Assembly: GCA_023333565.1 (NCBI GenBank)
Contig: JAJKFH010000913.1
Coordinates: forward strand, 248,001 to 312,000
Reading direction: 5' to 3'
Length of the DNA: 64,000 nucleotides
Source: Puffinus mauretanicus
Lineage: Eukaryota > Chordata > Aves > Procellariiformes > Procellariidae
Part shown: piece by piece, positions 27,781-37,902 of the stretch
Layout of the letters: each line of letters begins with the position of its first letter
How positions within the stretch are numbered: position 1 is the first letter of the stretch
Translations under genes and position numbers: made by a program
The notes under the pieces: generated by a model
Databases searched by the model: none
The model's input: the letters and a program-made list of their open reading frames with translations, nothing else
What the model was told of the DNA's origin: nothing

Positions 27781-28325
27781 TGTCCTGGTTTCAGCTGGGA
27801 TAGAGTTAATTTTCTTCCTAGTAGCTGGTATAGTGTTGTGTTTTGGATTTAGGATGAGAAGAATGGTGATAACACACTGATGTTTTAGTTGTTGCTGAGT
27901 AATGCTTACACTATGTCAAGGACTTTTCAGTTTCTTGTGCCCTGCCAGCAAGAAGCTGGGAGGGGACACAGCCAGGACAGCTGACACCAACTAGCCAAAG
28001 GGGTATTCCATGCCACATGACGTCATGCCCAGTATATAAACTGGAGGGAAGTTGGCTGGGGGGCAGCGACCACTGCTCGGGAACTGGCTGGGCATCGGTC
28101 AGTGGGTGATGAGCAATTGCATTGTGCATCACTTATTTTGTATATTTTTTTATCATTATTATTGTTATTTTCCCTTCCTTTTCTCTCCTATTAAACTGTC
28201 TTTATCTCAACCCACAAATTCTACTTCCCCCCCTACCCCGATTCTTTCCCCTATCCCACAGGGAGTGGGGGGAGTGAGCGAACGGCTGTGTGCTGTTTAG
28301 CTGCCTGCTGGGTTAAACCGCAACA
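27781..28325 (+). mobile_element. solo LTR of the same avian ERVL-type family
   Basis: This 545-bp element begins TGTCCTGGTTTCAGCTGGG and ends AACCGCAACA, in the same orientation and family as the LTR at 16.8 kb. The flanking pentamers are CCTGT (27,776-27,780) and CGTGT (28,326-28,330), a 5-bp target-site duplication with one mismatch. It keeps a perfect CRE (28,018-28,025), an intact TATA box TATATAA (28,033-28,039) and ATTAAA (28,190-28,195), then a C-rich U5. It has about 10 bases (AGCTGGTATA region) that the first LTR lacks, and many substitutions separate the two, so they are separate insertions. There is no polypurine tract before it and no internal viral sequence around it. The 82-codon and 73-codon frames inside are LTR shadows. 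Confidence 0.93.
28018..28039 (+). promoter_or_regulatory. LTR promoter core: CRE plus intact TATA box
   Basis: TGACGTCA is followed 7 bp later by TATATAA. The core looks intact, so this LTR could in principle start a plus-strand transcript into the sequence beyond 28.07 kb. Polyadenylation signal ATTAAA follows about 150 bp downstream, as expected for an LTR with a short R region. Confidence 0.6.
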
Positions 28326-28330
28326 CGTGT

Positions 28331-31300
28331 ATACCTTCCTATCATAACTGAATGAGTATTATTTTCCATCTTTTAACTTGCTTTTGTAATGTAATGTTTC
28401 GGTATCCCCCAAAAATAGAAATACAAAACCCCCCACTTTGCTTACTTTCATTTAAATTCGGATCAGGTGACCTAAACCCATCAGTTTCATCTGACATTGG
28501 TGGAAAACTAGTCCAAGGTACATTAAAATTTGGCATTTTCACAGTTGAGTTCAGCAACAACAACTTCAAGATATTCAGGTAATTTTTAGAAGTGTTAATT
28601 TTTTATAAACTTTAGGGGACGGACTATAAACTTCTCACACACATATATAATCTGTTAGCAATTACTGGGTATGTTCAATAGGAACTTTGTATCTTTTGCT
28701 TTGATTAGGAAAGCATTAACATACTTAACTCATGTGAGTGCCTGTGAGAGCTTTGGATATGTCAGCAGCTTTTCAAATTGACTCTACCACTGGATGATAG
28801 CAAAGGTGGATTGGAATCATGTTTGAGTGCTTCTGTTCCTTACTTTCAGAGAGATCCCAGAGGAAGGTGCTGGGTAATTGCTCATTCACTCTGAGAGCTC
28901 TCTCTTCGTTATAAAATAAATAAATGAATAAAAGCGAAAGAGGAAATTGCACCATTTGCTAAGTAGACCAGATGTTACTTCATAATTGTTCAGCAGAGAA
29001 GCCGAGGAACCAGATCCTGTGCTCTAAACCATGCAAGCACAAGAGAAGAAATTAAGGAATCTTCTGTATCTGTGCTGTAGACAACTGTCTGTGTTTCATC
29101 TACCTATCTACCTACTAGGTAAGGATCTTCTCCTCTGTAAAGCCATTTCATTGATCCACATTAGACTGGAATAAAGAAAAAAAGCTGGAACAGAATGGGC
29201 CATTTTCTAAATTATAAGCTCTGTTACAGTTCTCTCTTTGTAAATTAGTATATACGTGAGAGGTTTTTGTATATGTGGGTTTTATTATGACAGAGGTTTA
29301 AGGAATGTATAATAGCCAGCTAAGATGGACATACTACCTAAGTCTAGTGGTAATTTTATTCTACCGTTTATATTTCTTGATTTACTTAGCATACCCCAGC
29401 AGACTATGATAGTATAGCGAGGACTAGTATCTCTCTGATACGTTCTGTAATAGGGTGCTGTGGCCATTTAAATCTGAAACAGCAACTGTCAGAAGCAAGG
29501 CTGCCCGTGCAGTGAAGACCACAGGCAGCAGCAGAGGAGAGCGCCGAGGTAGGAGTGATGTACTGCTTGGTGTCTAGGAACGGGAAAACACAGGATACTG
29601 CTACTGTTCTTTCTAAGACTGTGTCAGGTGCCTTGTTGTGCAGTAGATGTGACAGGGTGGCTCAGGGATCTCCTTTCAAGGCAATCAGGACAAGTTTGGG
29701 AAGAGAAAGAATACCTTATAATTTGCTGCCTTCCTAATAAAAAGGAGATGTGAAAGAGAAGAGCAATTGTCTGCTGGGCTGTCTGTCTGACTCTACAGGT
29801 GCATGGGAGTGTAGAAAAAACATCAGGTTCACAGTGTTGCGTGGCAGCAGAAACACGGCTATTGGACTGAGGATTTTGTAGTGGGCAAGGTTGGATGGAA
29901 ACAGTTTAAAAGCCAGCTAGATAAGCCCATTCAGGGCTACAGCCTGCTTCATGATGCAGGATGCAAATAGACACTTTGCTTCACTATTCGTTTGGATTAG
30001 AAAAACAGAGTTGAATTAAATTTGAGGTCTGTTTTGATTCAGACCTCTTAGTGGTTTGGTATTTTAAAATTTTATTTCTCTGCTTTCTTATTATAACATT
30101 TACTACTACCAGATTTCTAATTTGAAAATGTAGGCAAAGAAATGTCTGTTTTTTCTCACTGTTAGATTAGACAGCATGCTGATCAGTCAAATTTCCCTGA
30201 CACAGGCTGTCTCCTGACATTGTGCAGACAGTGCTGGGGTTCTGTGCTGAACTAGGAACCTAATGTCACCTGGAGATTAAAGCCGAAACAAATCAACAAA
30301 AGTTTGCTGAGAAGTAAGGAAGCTTCTTTATTTGCACAGTGTTCATTGAATAATATATTGATATCAGGATGGCGTTGGATAAAAGGGAGATTTATGATAA
30401 CTCACGGAGGATTTGGAAGAAACAATAACAGGACATTCAGTTAAAATACTCATGCTTTTCAGTCACATCTCCAACATCATCTTACTTTTTTATTTTTCTA
30501 ACAGGAGTCCAGAGAAGACCAATACAACCAATAATATGTGATATCATGAGGACAAAACATTTGGAGTTACAACAAACTGCTTTAGAATAAACTTGATACA
30601 AGAATAAACCTTGCTGTTTGATGCAGGTTCTTTTGCCGTGCATAAACCAGTAACTATTTGGCAGTTTCCTCTCCCAAATTCTCTCCGATGTCTCTGATAC
30701 CTCTAATTGCAATATGTAAATTAAAATAAAACCAAAAGCAGTATAGTCATATGGCATAGAGAGAGAGCAAAATTACAAAGAGCTGTAAAGGTTTAGGATG
30801 TTACTGTCTTGTACATGGAGGTTACCAGGACTGCTGGCATGGAAAGTATGGGAATTCCGTATCTGCTTCAGTTCAGGCAACCATCATAGCTTAATGCATT
30901 GATACTATGTTTTGGCAGTGTTGCTGTATAGGTGGAATCTTCTGACATTTTGAGTAGGACCAGATGAAGGTCTCTGCTCATGTTCACACACTGCAGGAAG
31001 TCTTCCCAAGTTTCACATTTAACACCCTATTTTATGCAGAATGCCCTCAAACTCCAGTCGTAAGAAGCAGAACAAAATCTTTAAAAGGATGTCCATTAAA
31101 TATATATACACAGACAATGTGCTTTATTTTTTCTTACTTCTATGAGAACTGAGCTGTACTTAAGTATAACAAACATGTGGAACCAGAAGGCTATCGGTTT
31201 TGGGGATTTTTTTGTGGCCATCACAGAAAGGGGAAAATGGATTATTCCACAATCTGACAAGCAGGTGGTCTTTTTGGTGAAGTCTAAGAGAATAAAGATG

Positions 31301-32784
31301 TGGCTATCATCATAGATTAGTTTTTTAGTGGTGTATTACACAGCATACTTCCAAAAACACCCAGATTTAAATAGACCTAAATGTTTATAGTTGCATCCGT
31401 AAAGTTTTATTCTAACTACACAAGGTAAGGCTGTGGATACAGAATGGGAAGCCAAAGGTATATACAGAAACTTGGAGCAAGTCGCGTTGTGGTAGACCAA
31501 ATGATGTATTTTAAAATCTTGGAAATTAAAAAGCTGTGCTCTGAAAGACAGGCATCTGAAACCATGGCAAATGCACTTGGAATCATCAGGATGAAGCTGC
31601 TGATCTTACAAAATGTTAAGGTTCACTGACCTATGTATTAACCTGTTTATGTGTCTGTGTCCAAAGAAGCCAATCACAAATACTATGTTACTATACAAAT
31701 ACTATGAGTACGTAACGTTAATTAAAAGAAAATGAAGATTTGTAAGTAAGTTAGCAGTAGCTATGTATGACTCAAAAGGAGTCATATTGTTTCAGGCTTC
31801 AATAAACTAGTGTGGATTGGAGGAAGACATTCTGCCCAGCATTAAAGAAGCATCCTGAGATAGGAAAAAAAAACCAAATCCAAGCTAATCCAAATTCCAT
31901 GGATTTGGAAATAGGAGGCCCACTTAACTCTCATAATTAAGTATTTTCTAAGGAATAACTTCCGGTTTAAGTACTGAAAGATCTAGATATCATCTTGATT
32001 TGGGTGGAGGAAATACTGTCTCTGACAGAGGTGAGTATTTTTTGAAGAAATTTATATTATCTGATTTTCAGTGATAAACTGAGCAAGTACAAGTGTTAAG
32101 CCTAATGAAACATAATAGTATAAAATCTCCTAAATGTGGCCAATATGAATACTTGATTAAAAAATGTGGCAATTAAGGGATCATGAAATCTTCTGAAACT
32201 TTACACAAAATAAAATTTTGTGAATATTATAAGAAACAATAATGAATATTTCTGATTTTTTTTTTTTCTAGTAATATTCACTAATGTGTATTTGAAAATA
32301 CAGTATCTTGCATAAAATTATACTACTCTATGAGGACTATACTCTTGACAGAAATAAGATGTTTTGATTCACCACAAAGCACTTAAAAATACAACTGTAA
32401 CAAACTAGTGCACAAACACAAACAATAGTGGTAGTATTTTTATGTGTCCATATAACGAGTTTCTTGGAATATATTATGGCAGTCCTCATTTATTTCATCT
32501 TGAAATACCCAAACTGTTATTACCTGTATTACGTCCAGTCTGGTAACAATCCTAAAACATTATTAGTGCCCAATGACGTGAAGTCAAGTGCTTATAAAAA
32601 GGGCCTCTTAAGCATAGTACAAAGAAAACAACATCCTAAGAGTTATTTCTGATGGAGTATAGGACATTAAAATGCTGCTAGATGATATCCCAGCTTGGGT
32701 TTAAAGAATTAATGAAGAACAAATGTTCTAACTGACATGTAAGCATGAAATTCTCTCTGTGGGCTGACCTTCATTCTTCTGCAG
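28331..32784. other. AT-rich non-coding stretch, no gene seen
   Basis: No gene recognised. Between 28,342 and 28,582 both strands have frames of about 75 codons lying opposite each other, which is a chance effect or an old unrecognised repeat. A segment at about 29,820-29,970 has faint resemblance to a CR1 3' region but too little to call. The rest is AT-rich and consistent with intron or intergenic DNA. Confidence 0.55.
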
Positions 32785-33037
32785 TTAGTTAATGAGGATT
32801 CTCTTTGTTATCTTCCTTGCCGAAGAACCTCGGGGCCTTGTATCATTATTGAATGAACACAATGTCACCTCAGCTGGCAGAAATGTTTTGTCTTTTGTCA
32901 GGAAAAGAAGTTTCCTCATGTCAGCTGGTGAAAACATAACACAGCAACAAGCAATTGAGACCAGACATTTCAATTCAGCTAACTTAGCCCAGTGGAGATG
33001 TTTAACCTGCTGTAGTTGTTTTGATCAGAATATTTAG
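32785..33037 (+). other. candidate exon or small ORF (81 codons), unidentified
   Basis: A pyrimidine-rich acceptor-like tract ending TTCTTCTGCAG (32,774-32,784) is followed by an open frame from ATG at 32,792 to the TAG ending at 33,037. The 81-residue product starts with a hydrophobic run (MRILFVIFLA), then is polar and mixed, with a Cys pair (CLTCC) near the end. The start has a poor Kozak context (T at -3). A second frame is also open for 23 codons from the acceptor. There is no family resemblance that I recognise and an overlapping 62-codon frame lies on the other strand. It could be the last exon of a gene or non-coding RNA, or chance. Confidence 0.2.
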
Positions 33038-35040
33038 GCTTCATTATTGTATGACTCTTGCATCAACTTCTGAAGTTTGTGACTTATTGTTATAAATTAA
33101 TGATAAACAAAAGCATTTTATCTGGAGAACTGCTCTCAATATTCCCCTTTTAACAGTTAATTACCATTTGTTGCAGAACAGTATGTATTTTTTGAAATGA
33201 ACACCTAAAGAACAGCTGCTCTTTATCTGATTCAAAATGACAAGTGTATTGTTAACTATCAGTGGATCTTGTAAGGTGGGGATCACATCTGCTCAGAAAA
33301 CTGGAGCTGTAACTTTGAGCTTTTCTGTGAGCTGTATCATATTATGTAGAGCTGTGTAAGGGGTAGAATGATAATTGCAAGTTTCATCCAAGATGAGCCT
33401 ATTATTTGGGGTGCCCCCAATACTCATACAGTTTCCCCATTGCTCAGGGCACCCGTGGTCATTATATACAGCAGCAAAGCCCCCGAAAAAGTGAATATTC
33501 TGTCTATACTTAAAAGTGGCACAGAGTGAATGTGCACATGGGAGGGGAGAGAAAGCATTCGTTGAAAACAGTGTAAGAAAAAGTTATTCATGAATTATTC
33601 ACCCAGGTGTATTATATACAAGATAGCTGATATGAGACCTTATCTAGGACATACAGATGACCTCTGTTGAAGGAAGTACTAGGTCTGCCAATAGCAAGTG
33701 GTAACAGAGTTTTATAAATAAAAAGGCAAATACTATCCTTTTTGGCTAGTAGGAAAAAGACCTGGCACTGAGGAACACTTTCCTCAGCTTCCTGTCCTGT
33801 GGGGACACATGGGGATGGAGCAGCTTGGTTTTTTTTTCTCCTCATTCCCAAAAAAAATAGCTTCAGTTACATATGAAAATGACTTAAAATCTCAATCCTG
33901 TGGAACTACTGCTATGCTAGAGATGAGACTGGAAGAGAGAGATGAAAGATATTTTTCTATACTGGGGATATAGGTCAAACTGTTTGGGTGGGAGTAAAAC
34001 TGACCCACTCAAGACAATGACAACACTTCTGTTGGCTTCAGGTGAATTGACAATTTTCCTGTCTTCTGCAATTTTTGTATATTATAGCTGAAAATGCATA
34101 TTGATTGGAGAAAACTCTGAAATTTGCTGTCGGAACGGACAGTTGAATTTGCAAGTATGACCAGCTAAATTGGAGCCCCTAGTTCTGGGCTGAATGGTTA
34201 AATGTTTCAGAAGCACTGAAAAGTTACTGGGCAGTGTAATTTAAATGTCTAACTTATACCTCTTTCCCATCCCACAAAAACATATTCAGATTTTAAAAAA
34301 ATCACTGGGACTAGTCTGATATCTTTCAAAGCTTTCTGTGAAAAATGAGATCCATCCTAGAAAAGGAAAAAATCCAGCTGTCAGTCCTTCCTTTGGAAAG
34401 TGAGAGACACAGGCAGGAATTTTTATTCCAGTACATTTGTCTATTTTCTACTCAGAGGTGTCTCCTCTCACTCTAGGACCAGAACTTCTGCCACTTTTTC
34501 TTTCAGAATTGTGGGTGAGCTAGTATATTTTAAAATAAATTGCTTGTGATAAATAAATATTTTTCAACTAAAGAGAAAAAATGTGGTTGAAAATTTCAGA
34601 TCAATCAGCTGAACCTTTGTGTGAGATAATGTTGATTATTTTATTTAAATAGGTTGCCTACTTTAATAGTGAGGAGCAATACTCTGTTATAGTCCATGTC
34701 ATAAGGTAATCAGCAACAGCACACGAGACCTGAAATGATGTGATGTATTCAGAGGTTTTGTTATGTTGCACTTTGCCTTATAGTCACTTTCCCCTTTTTT
34801 TGAGGTAAGAGTATTAGATACATGTTTTCGTGAATCCCATTTGTTATTAATATATAATGGAAAGGAATGGCATTTGTGCACGTTTGTTATCCCAATATTC
34901 AGCTTACCTTCAATCCCGTAAACTGCATTTTTGAGCTGACTGGCACATATGTTTTGTTAAAGTCATTAAAATAATGCTGTATTAAATACTTCTCTAAAGT
35001 AAGTCAAGTACAACTGTGTTACCTTCTGGTTATTAGGATA
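33038..35040. other. AT-rich non-coding stretch, no gene seen
   Basis: No recognised gene, repeat or RNA. The minus-strand frame at 33,612-33,851 (79 codons) has no splice context or family resemblance. It is consistent with intron or intergenic DNA. Confidence 0.55.
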
Positions 35041-35192
35041 CATATGTCTAATATACATTCATTTTGGAGTCCCTTAGGGGACAGCCTTGTTATTAATACA
35101 GCAGAGAACAGCTGAGTGAGCATATGGTTTATTAAGACATGCTTATATTAATTATATGTGGATACTATTCAAAAGAGTCACTGGTCTATAAC
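35041..35192 (+). repeat. unnamed repeat, copy A (related to 39.61-39.76 kb)
   Basis: This segment aligns with 39,612-39,762 on the same strand over roughly 130-150 bp at about 70% identity by eye. Shared blocks are GGGGACAG-CTTGTTATTAATACA, GCATATGGTTTA, TTAATT-TATGT and AGTCTATA/GGTCTATA, in the same order with similar spacing. I cannot assign it to a named transposable element. It may be an old interspersed repeat present twice, or the surviving part of a 4.57-kb tandem duplication. The ends are set by where the match fades. Confidence 0.65.
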
Positions 35193-35671
35193 TGAGAGAC
35201 CCATCATGATCACTACTTTGAACCTCAGAGCTCAGTAGGAATACTCTTGATCCAATCTATTTGTCTTTGGCTGGAAAAATCATTATATTTGTGTCTAAGT
35301 TGGAAATTAATGAAACACTTCAGAACCTAATACCACGAAAACTCAAGCAATTAATGAATATGCAAAACTGAAAGAAATTTTGCAGGCATGATGAAATTGC
35401 ACATGGGAAGGTCTAGAGCTCACGAGTTTCTATAATACCTTATGCAGCAATCTGATCCATAATGGGACCGTACACAATGTACATAATAAAGCAGAATAAT
35501 CTAATAGTTGCAGTTCAAAATTAAAAATCAGTTACAATCCTGTCTGCATGGCTTCCATCCCCATACTGCTCACCTGATTTGCTTTTTGAATATTGCAATT
35601 CCTGCTCTATTGCTTAACACCAGTTAACATTTATGATGATCTTTTATTTTTAAGGCTGTTTTTCACTCCAG
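35193..35671. other. non-coding stretch, nothing seen
   Basis: AT-rich sequence with no recognised feature. Its last 16 bases (TTTTTCACTCCAG end) form an acceptor-like pyrimidine tract before the exon candidate that follows. Confidence 0.5.
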
Positions 35672-35893
35672 ATGACGACAAAGTACCACATTGTCCTGCA
35701 GTGCACCATTGCATCTTTTACTGGACTGCCAGGCAGATTGTACGAGCCTGAAAATAAAATTACATGGATTTAGGCTTGGAGAAGACGACCCAGTGTGGAA
35801 CAAGCTCAGGACTGTTCAGTTTCATATTTCTTCCTCTCATTTTAAAGCTCCTCTGATCCCAGAAGAGGTACAATCAGTGCCTAACACCTAGAA
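35672..35893 (+). other. candidate terminal exon, several frames open, unidentified
   Basis: An acceptor-like tract (GGCTGTTTTTCACTCCAG) ends at 35,671. All three plus frames then stay open for an unusual distance. One begins with ATG at 35,672 and runs 34 codons. One runs about 25 codons. One stays open from 35,676 to the TAG at about 35,891, some 71 codons without an internal stop, with a C-terminal stretch GEDDPVWNKLRTVQ. Stop codons are sparser here than in the flanks. No product is recognised, and no donor is needed if this is a last exon. There is no independent evidence of the frame, so this is only a candidate. Confidence 0.2.
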
Positions 35894-36439
35894 TCACACG
35901 TGCCATGTCTGCTTTGCTTGACTTACGACAAGTTTTAGTCTTCCTCTGATACTGCTGAAGCAGAACAGGCTGCACTTGGCCTTTTCCGTCACGTGGCTCC
36001 TTAGCTAGTGCCTAGTTTCTCGCACAGTACAAAACTGCACTGGGAGGAAAGATTGTTTCATTAATGTTTCTGATTGTTCTGCGGAGACAAAAAGAATGAC
36101 ATGTTGCGTACTTTTCTGTGTTAGTAGAATCTGAAAATGTAAATATGATGAGTCAGGCCCCAGAACTCTGAAAGTAAAACAATACAGTGAGTTCAATCTT
36201 TTAGTAATATTTTCTATACAATGCATTTTATTTACATTTTTGGAAAACTCAGGTGTACTTTTCAGTATTTCTTCAAAGGCATTAGGGCAGGATCTATTAA
36301 TAAGTTACATCTGAAGCCCTACACATCATGCAGTTAACCACGGGGTGTTGAGGCACTAGTATAAACTCAGCTGTGAGATGTGGCGGAGCAAAGTTGGTCC
36401 AAGTATATAAAAGTAAAAAAGCGTAAATACGCCTGTACT
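35894..36439. other. non-coding stretch before the GC-rich block
   Basis: AT-rich, no recognised gene. The minus frame 36,005-36,226 (73 codons) has no recognised similarity. Composition begins to change near 36,440. Confidence 0.5.
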
Positions 36440-36554
36440 TCTGGGTCTGTCACTAGGTGTTCCCAGGACGTTCAGCAGCCTGCGTGTGGGCGGTCAGGAA
36501 GGCAGCGTGTCCCCGGGGCTCCCCGCTGGGATGAGGGGCTCTTCCTGCCGGGGT

Positions 36555-36605
36555 GCCGTTCCCGCCACTTCTCCGAGCCTCGGTTTCCCCAGCTGTGAGC
36601 AGAGG
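36555..36605 (-). repeat. possible MIR/CORE-SINE-like remnant
   Basis: CCGAGCCTCGGTTTCCCCAG resembles the conserved MIR motif in which a GAGCCTCAGTTTCC-like string is followed by a CATCTGT-like one. MIR-type SINEs are ancient and survive as short remnants in amniotes. Only about 40 bases match, so this is weak, and strand assignment follows the usual orientation of that motif. Confidence 0.3.
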
Positions 36606-37350
36606 CAGCACACGTGCACCACTGTAGACCTACTGTAAGAGCTATGGGGTTTGATTTGGAGCATTTCATGGTTACCCAAAAAATGAGGCACTTTAAATCT
36701 CTAAGATCTCGTTTTAGAAATCTATGCTAGAAATCTAAACCCTAAAGTAGCCCAACAATGAAACGTAACTCTGATTTATAAATATATAGCTGTCATTCTC
36801 AAAAGTGATGAAGTTCAACTATAAAATTATCCACAAAGTAGAAATCTGCAGCAACGTTTTGTTGTACCGCTTCAGAGACCACAAGAAAAAGCTAAACCAA
36901 CTCTCAGTTCAACTGGAAAACAAGCCACAGGTGTCTGAGGGGAGGCACCAGGAGCACAGTGGGTTTTTATTAGTGTGGAGCAGCAGGTGTTTGGAGTTCA
37001 GCTGAGCATTTCTTTACATAACCAGCTTGGTGGAGGGTCAACAAACGTGTTCTTGCCTTCAGGTGAAAAGGATCAGCTCTGGCTCAGTTTGCCAGCCCTC
37101 CTCACAACGTGGGGGCCGGAGCTGGAGGGAAGGTCTGGCTGTGGGGGGTCAGCCCTGGCCCGGGTGCCCCCTCTCTGAGGGGCCCGGCAGCCGCCATTGC
37201 TGAGCCGCTCCTTGGGCCCGCGGCTTGGGCCTGTCAAAGTGTTTTGCCACTGGTGAGTTGTGACGTGTTTGGTGAGGAAATAGCCTGAAATGGTGTGGGA
37301 GTGCTGGAGCTGATTCAGGGAAGAGGACTTCCATAGCTCCCCGTGGCTCA

Positions 37351-37353
<3 letters not shown>

Positions 37354-37381
<28 letters not shown>
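37354..37381. repeat. A(28) homopolymer inside the GC-rich block
   Basis: Twenty-eight consecutive A bases follow GGCTCAGGT and precede a GT-rich segment. It is the longest homopolymer in the window. It resembles a retrotransposed tail, but no AATAAA lies just upstream and no clear flanking direct repeat was found, so a simple expansion is more likely. Confidence 0.9.
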
Positions 37382-37496
37382 GTGTGTGGGTGTTGTTTGT
37401 TTGTGTTTGGTTTAAAAGGTACTCTCGGGAAGTAAGCTGGCACTTTTGTATACTGTTTTGTTTTTTAATAAACTAATTCAAGGTGTGTGAGGGAGC

Positions 37497-37645
37497 TACC
37501 CGCAGCTGGCGTGCGGCCGTTTGGGGCGCGCGTGGTGGTGGTTACTGCGCCTCGCAGCCCGGGCGCGTGGCTGAGGCGCAGCCCGGCTGTGCGAGGCGGC
37601 GGTTGTGAACAGTCTTATGGCAGCGGGCGTGACTGACCCGGTGAA
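37497..37645. promoter_or_regulatory. CpG island core
   Basis: By eye, about 20 CpG sites fall in about 150 bp, including GGCGCGCG and GGGCGCG strings, whereas the flanking kilobases have only one every few hundred bases. This density points to protection from methylation in the germ line and thus a promoter or similar element. No TATA box is obvious next to it. Confidence 0.6.
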
Positions 37646-37736
37646 TTTTAATCGTGTCTTTGGTAATGTTTTGTTTATTTGGGGAGATGTTAATGAGAAA
37701 CACCAAAATAGGGATCCTGAGTTGAAAAGTATGTAA
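37617..37736 (+). other. candidate first-exon ORF (39 codons) at the CpG core
   Basis: ATG at 37,617, directly at the downstream edge of the CpG core, opens a frame that ends with TAA at 37,734-37,736. It begins MAAGVTDPVNFNRVF and is rich in charged and polar residues towards its end. A donor-like GTATGTAAG begins at 37,729, so the coding part could continue by splicing after 112 nt. Another weaker donor (GTAATG) lies after codon 15. The start context is weak at -3 (C) but has G at +4. I do not recognise the protein. It is listed because location, composition and donor agree, but it is unproven. Confidence 0.22.
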
Positions 37737-37902
37737 GAACCAAACCACAAAGGAAAATGTCAGTGGCTGTGAGGTGAGGCCAGGCTGCGTTTTGTGACTG
37801 GGTGCAGAAATCCTGGCAAAACCGGGGGAAATGCCATGGTGACCCCAGGGCACTCATCTGTGCTTCTGTCCGCCCGTCCTGCACCGCTTCCCTCGGCGCC
37901 AT
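37690..37902 (-). other. candidate minus-strand start at the GC-rich block
   Basis: On the minus strand ATGGCGCCGAGGG starts at 37,902 in a strong Kozak context (A at -3, G at +4) and stays open for 70 codons, starting MAPREAVQDGRTEAQ. It points away from the CpG core side in the opposite direction to the plus candidate and overlaps it, so both cannot be first exons as drawn. No clear donor was found in the early codons. No family is recognised; it may be a GC-driven chance frame. Confidence 0.15.

Noticed and set aside
16804..28325. The two same-strand LTRs as the ends of one 11.5-kb provirus
   Set aside because: They differ by many substitutions and indels, each has its own flanking repeat, no primer-binding site follows the first, no polypurine tract precedes the second, and no gag, pol or env is seen between them.
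28342..28582. Opposed 75-codon frames as coding
   Set aside because: Two antiparallel frames of equal length with no splice signals or similarity; more likely chance or an old unrecognised repeat.
29820..29970. CR1-like 3' fragment
   Set aside because: Only scattered words such as TTTAAAAGCCAGCTAGATAAG resemble a CR1 tail; there is not enough contiguous match to call it.
37290..37381. Processed pseudogene ending in the A(28) tract
   Set aside because: There is no polyadenylation signal just upstream, no recognisable coding remnant and no matching direct repeats; birds have little L1-type retrocopying.
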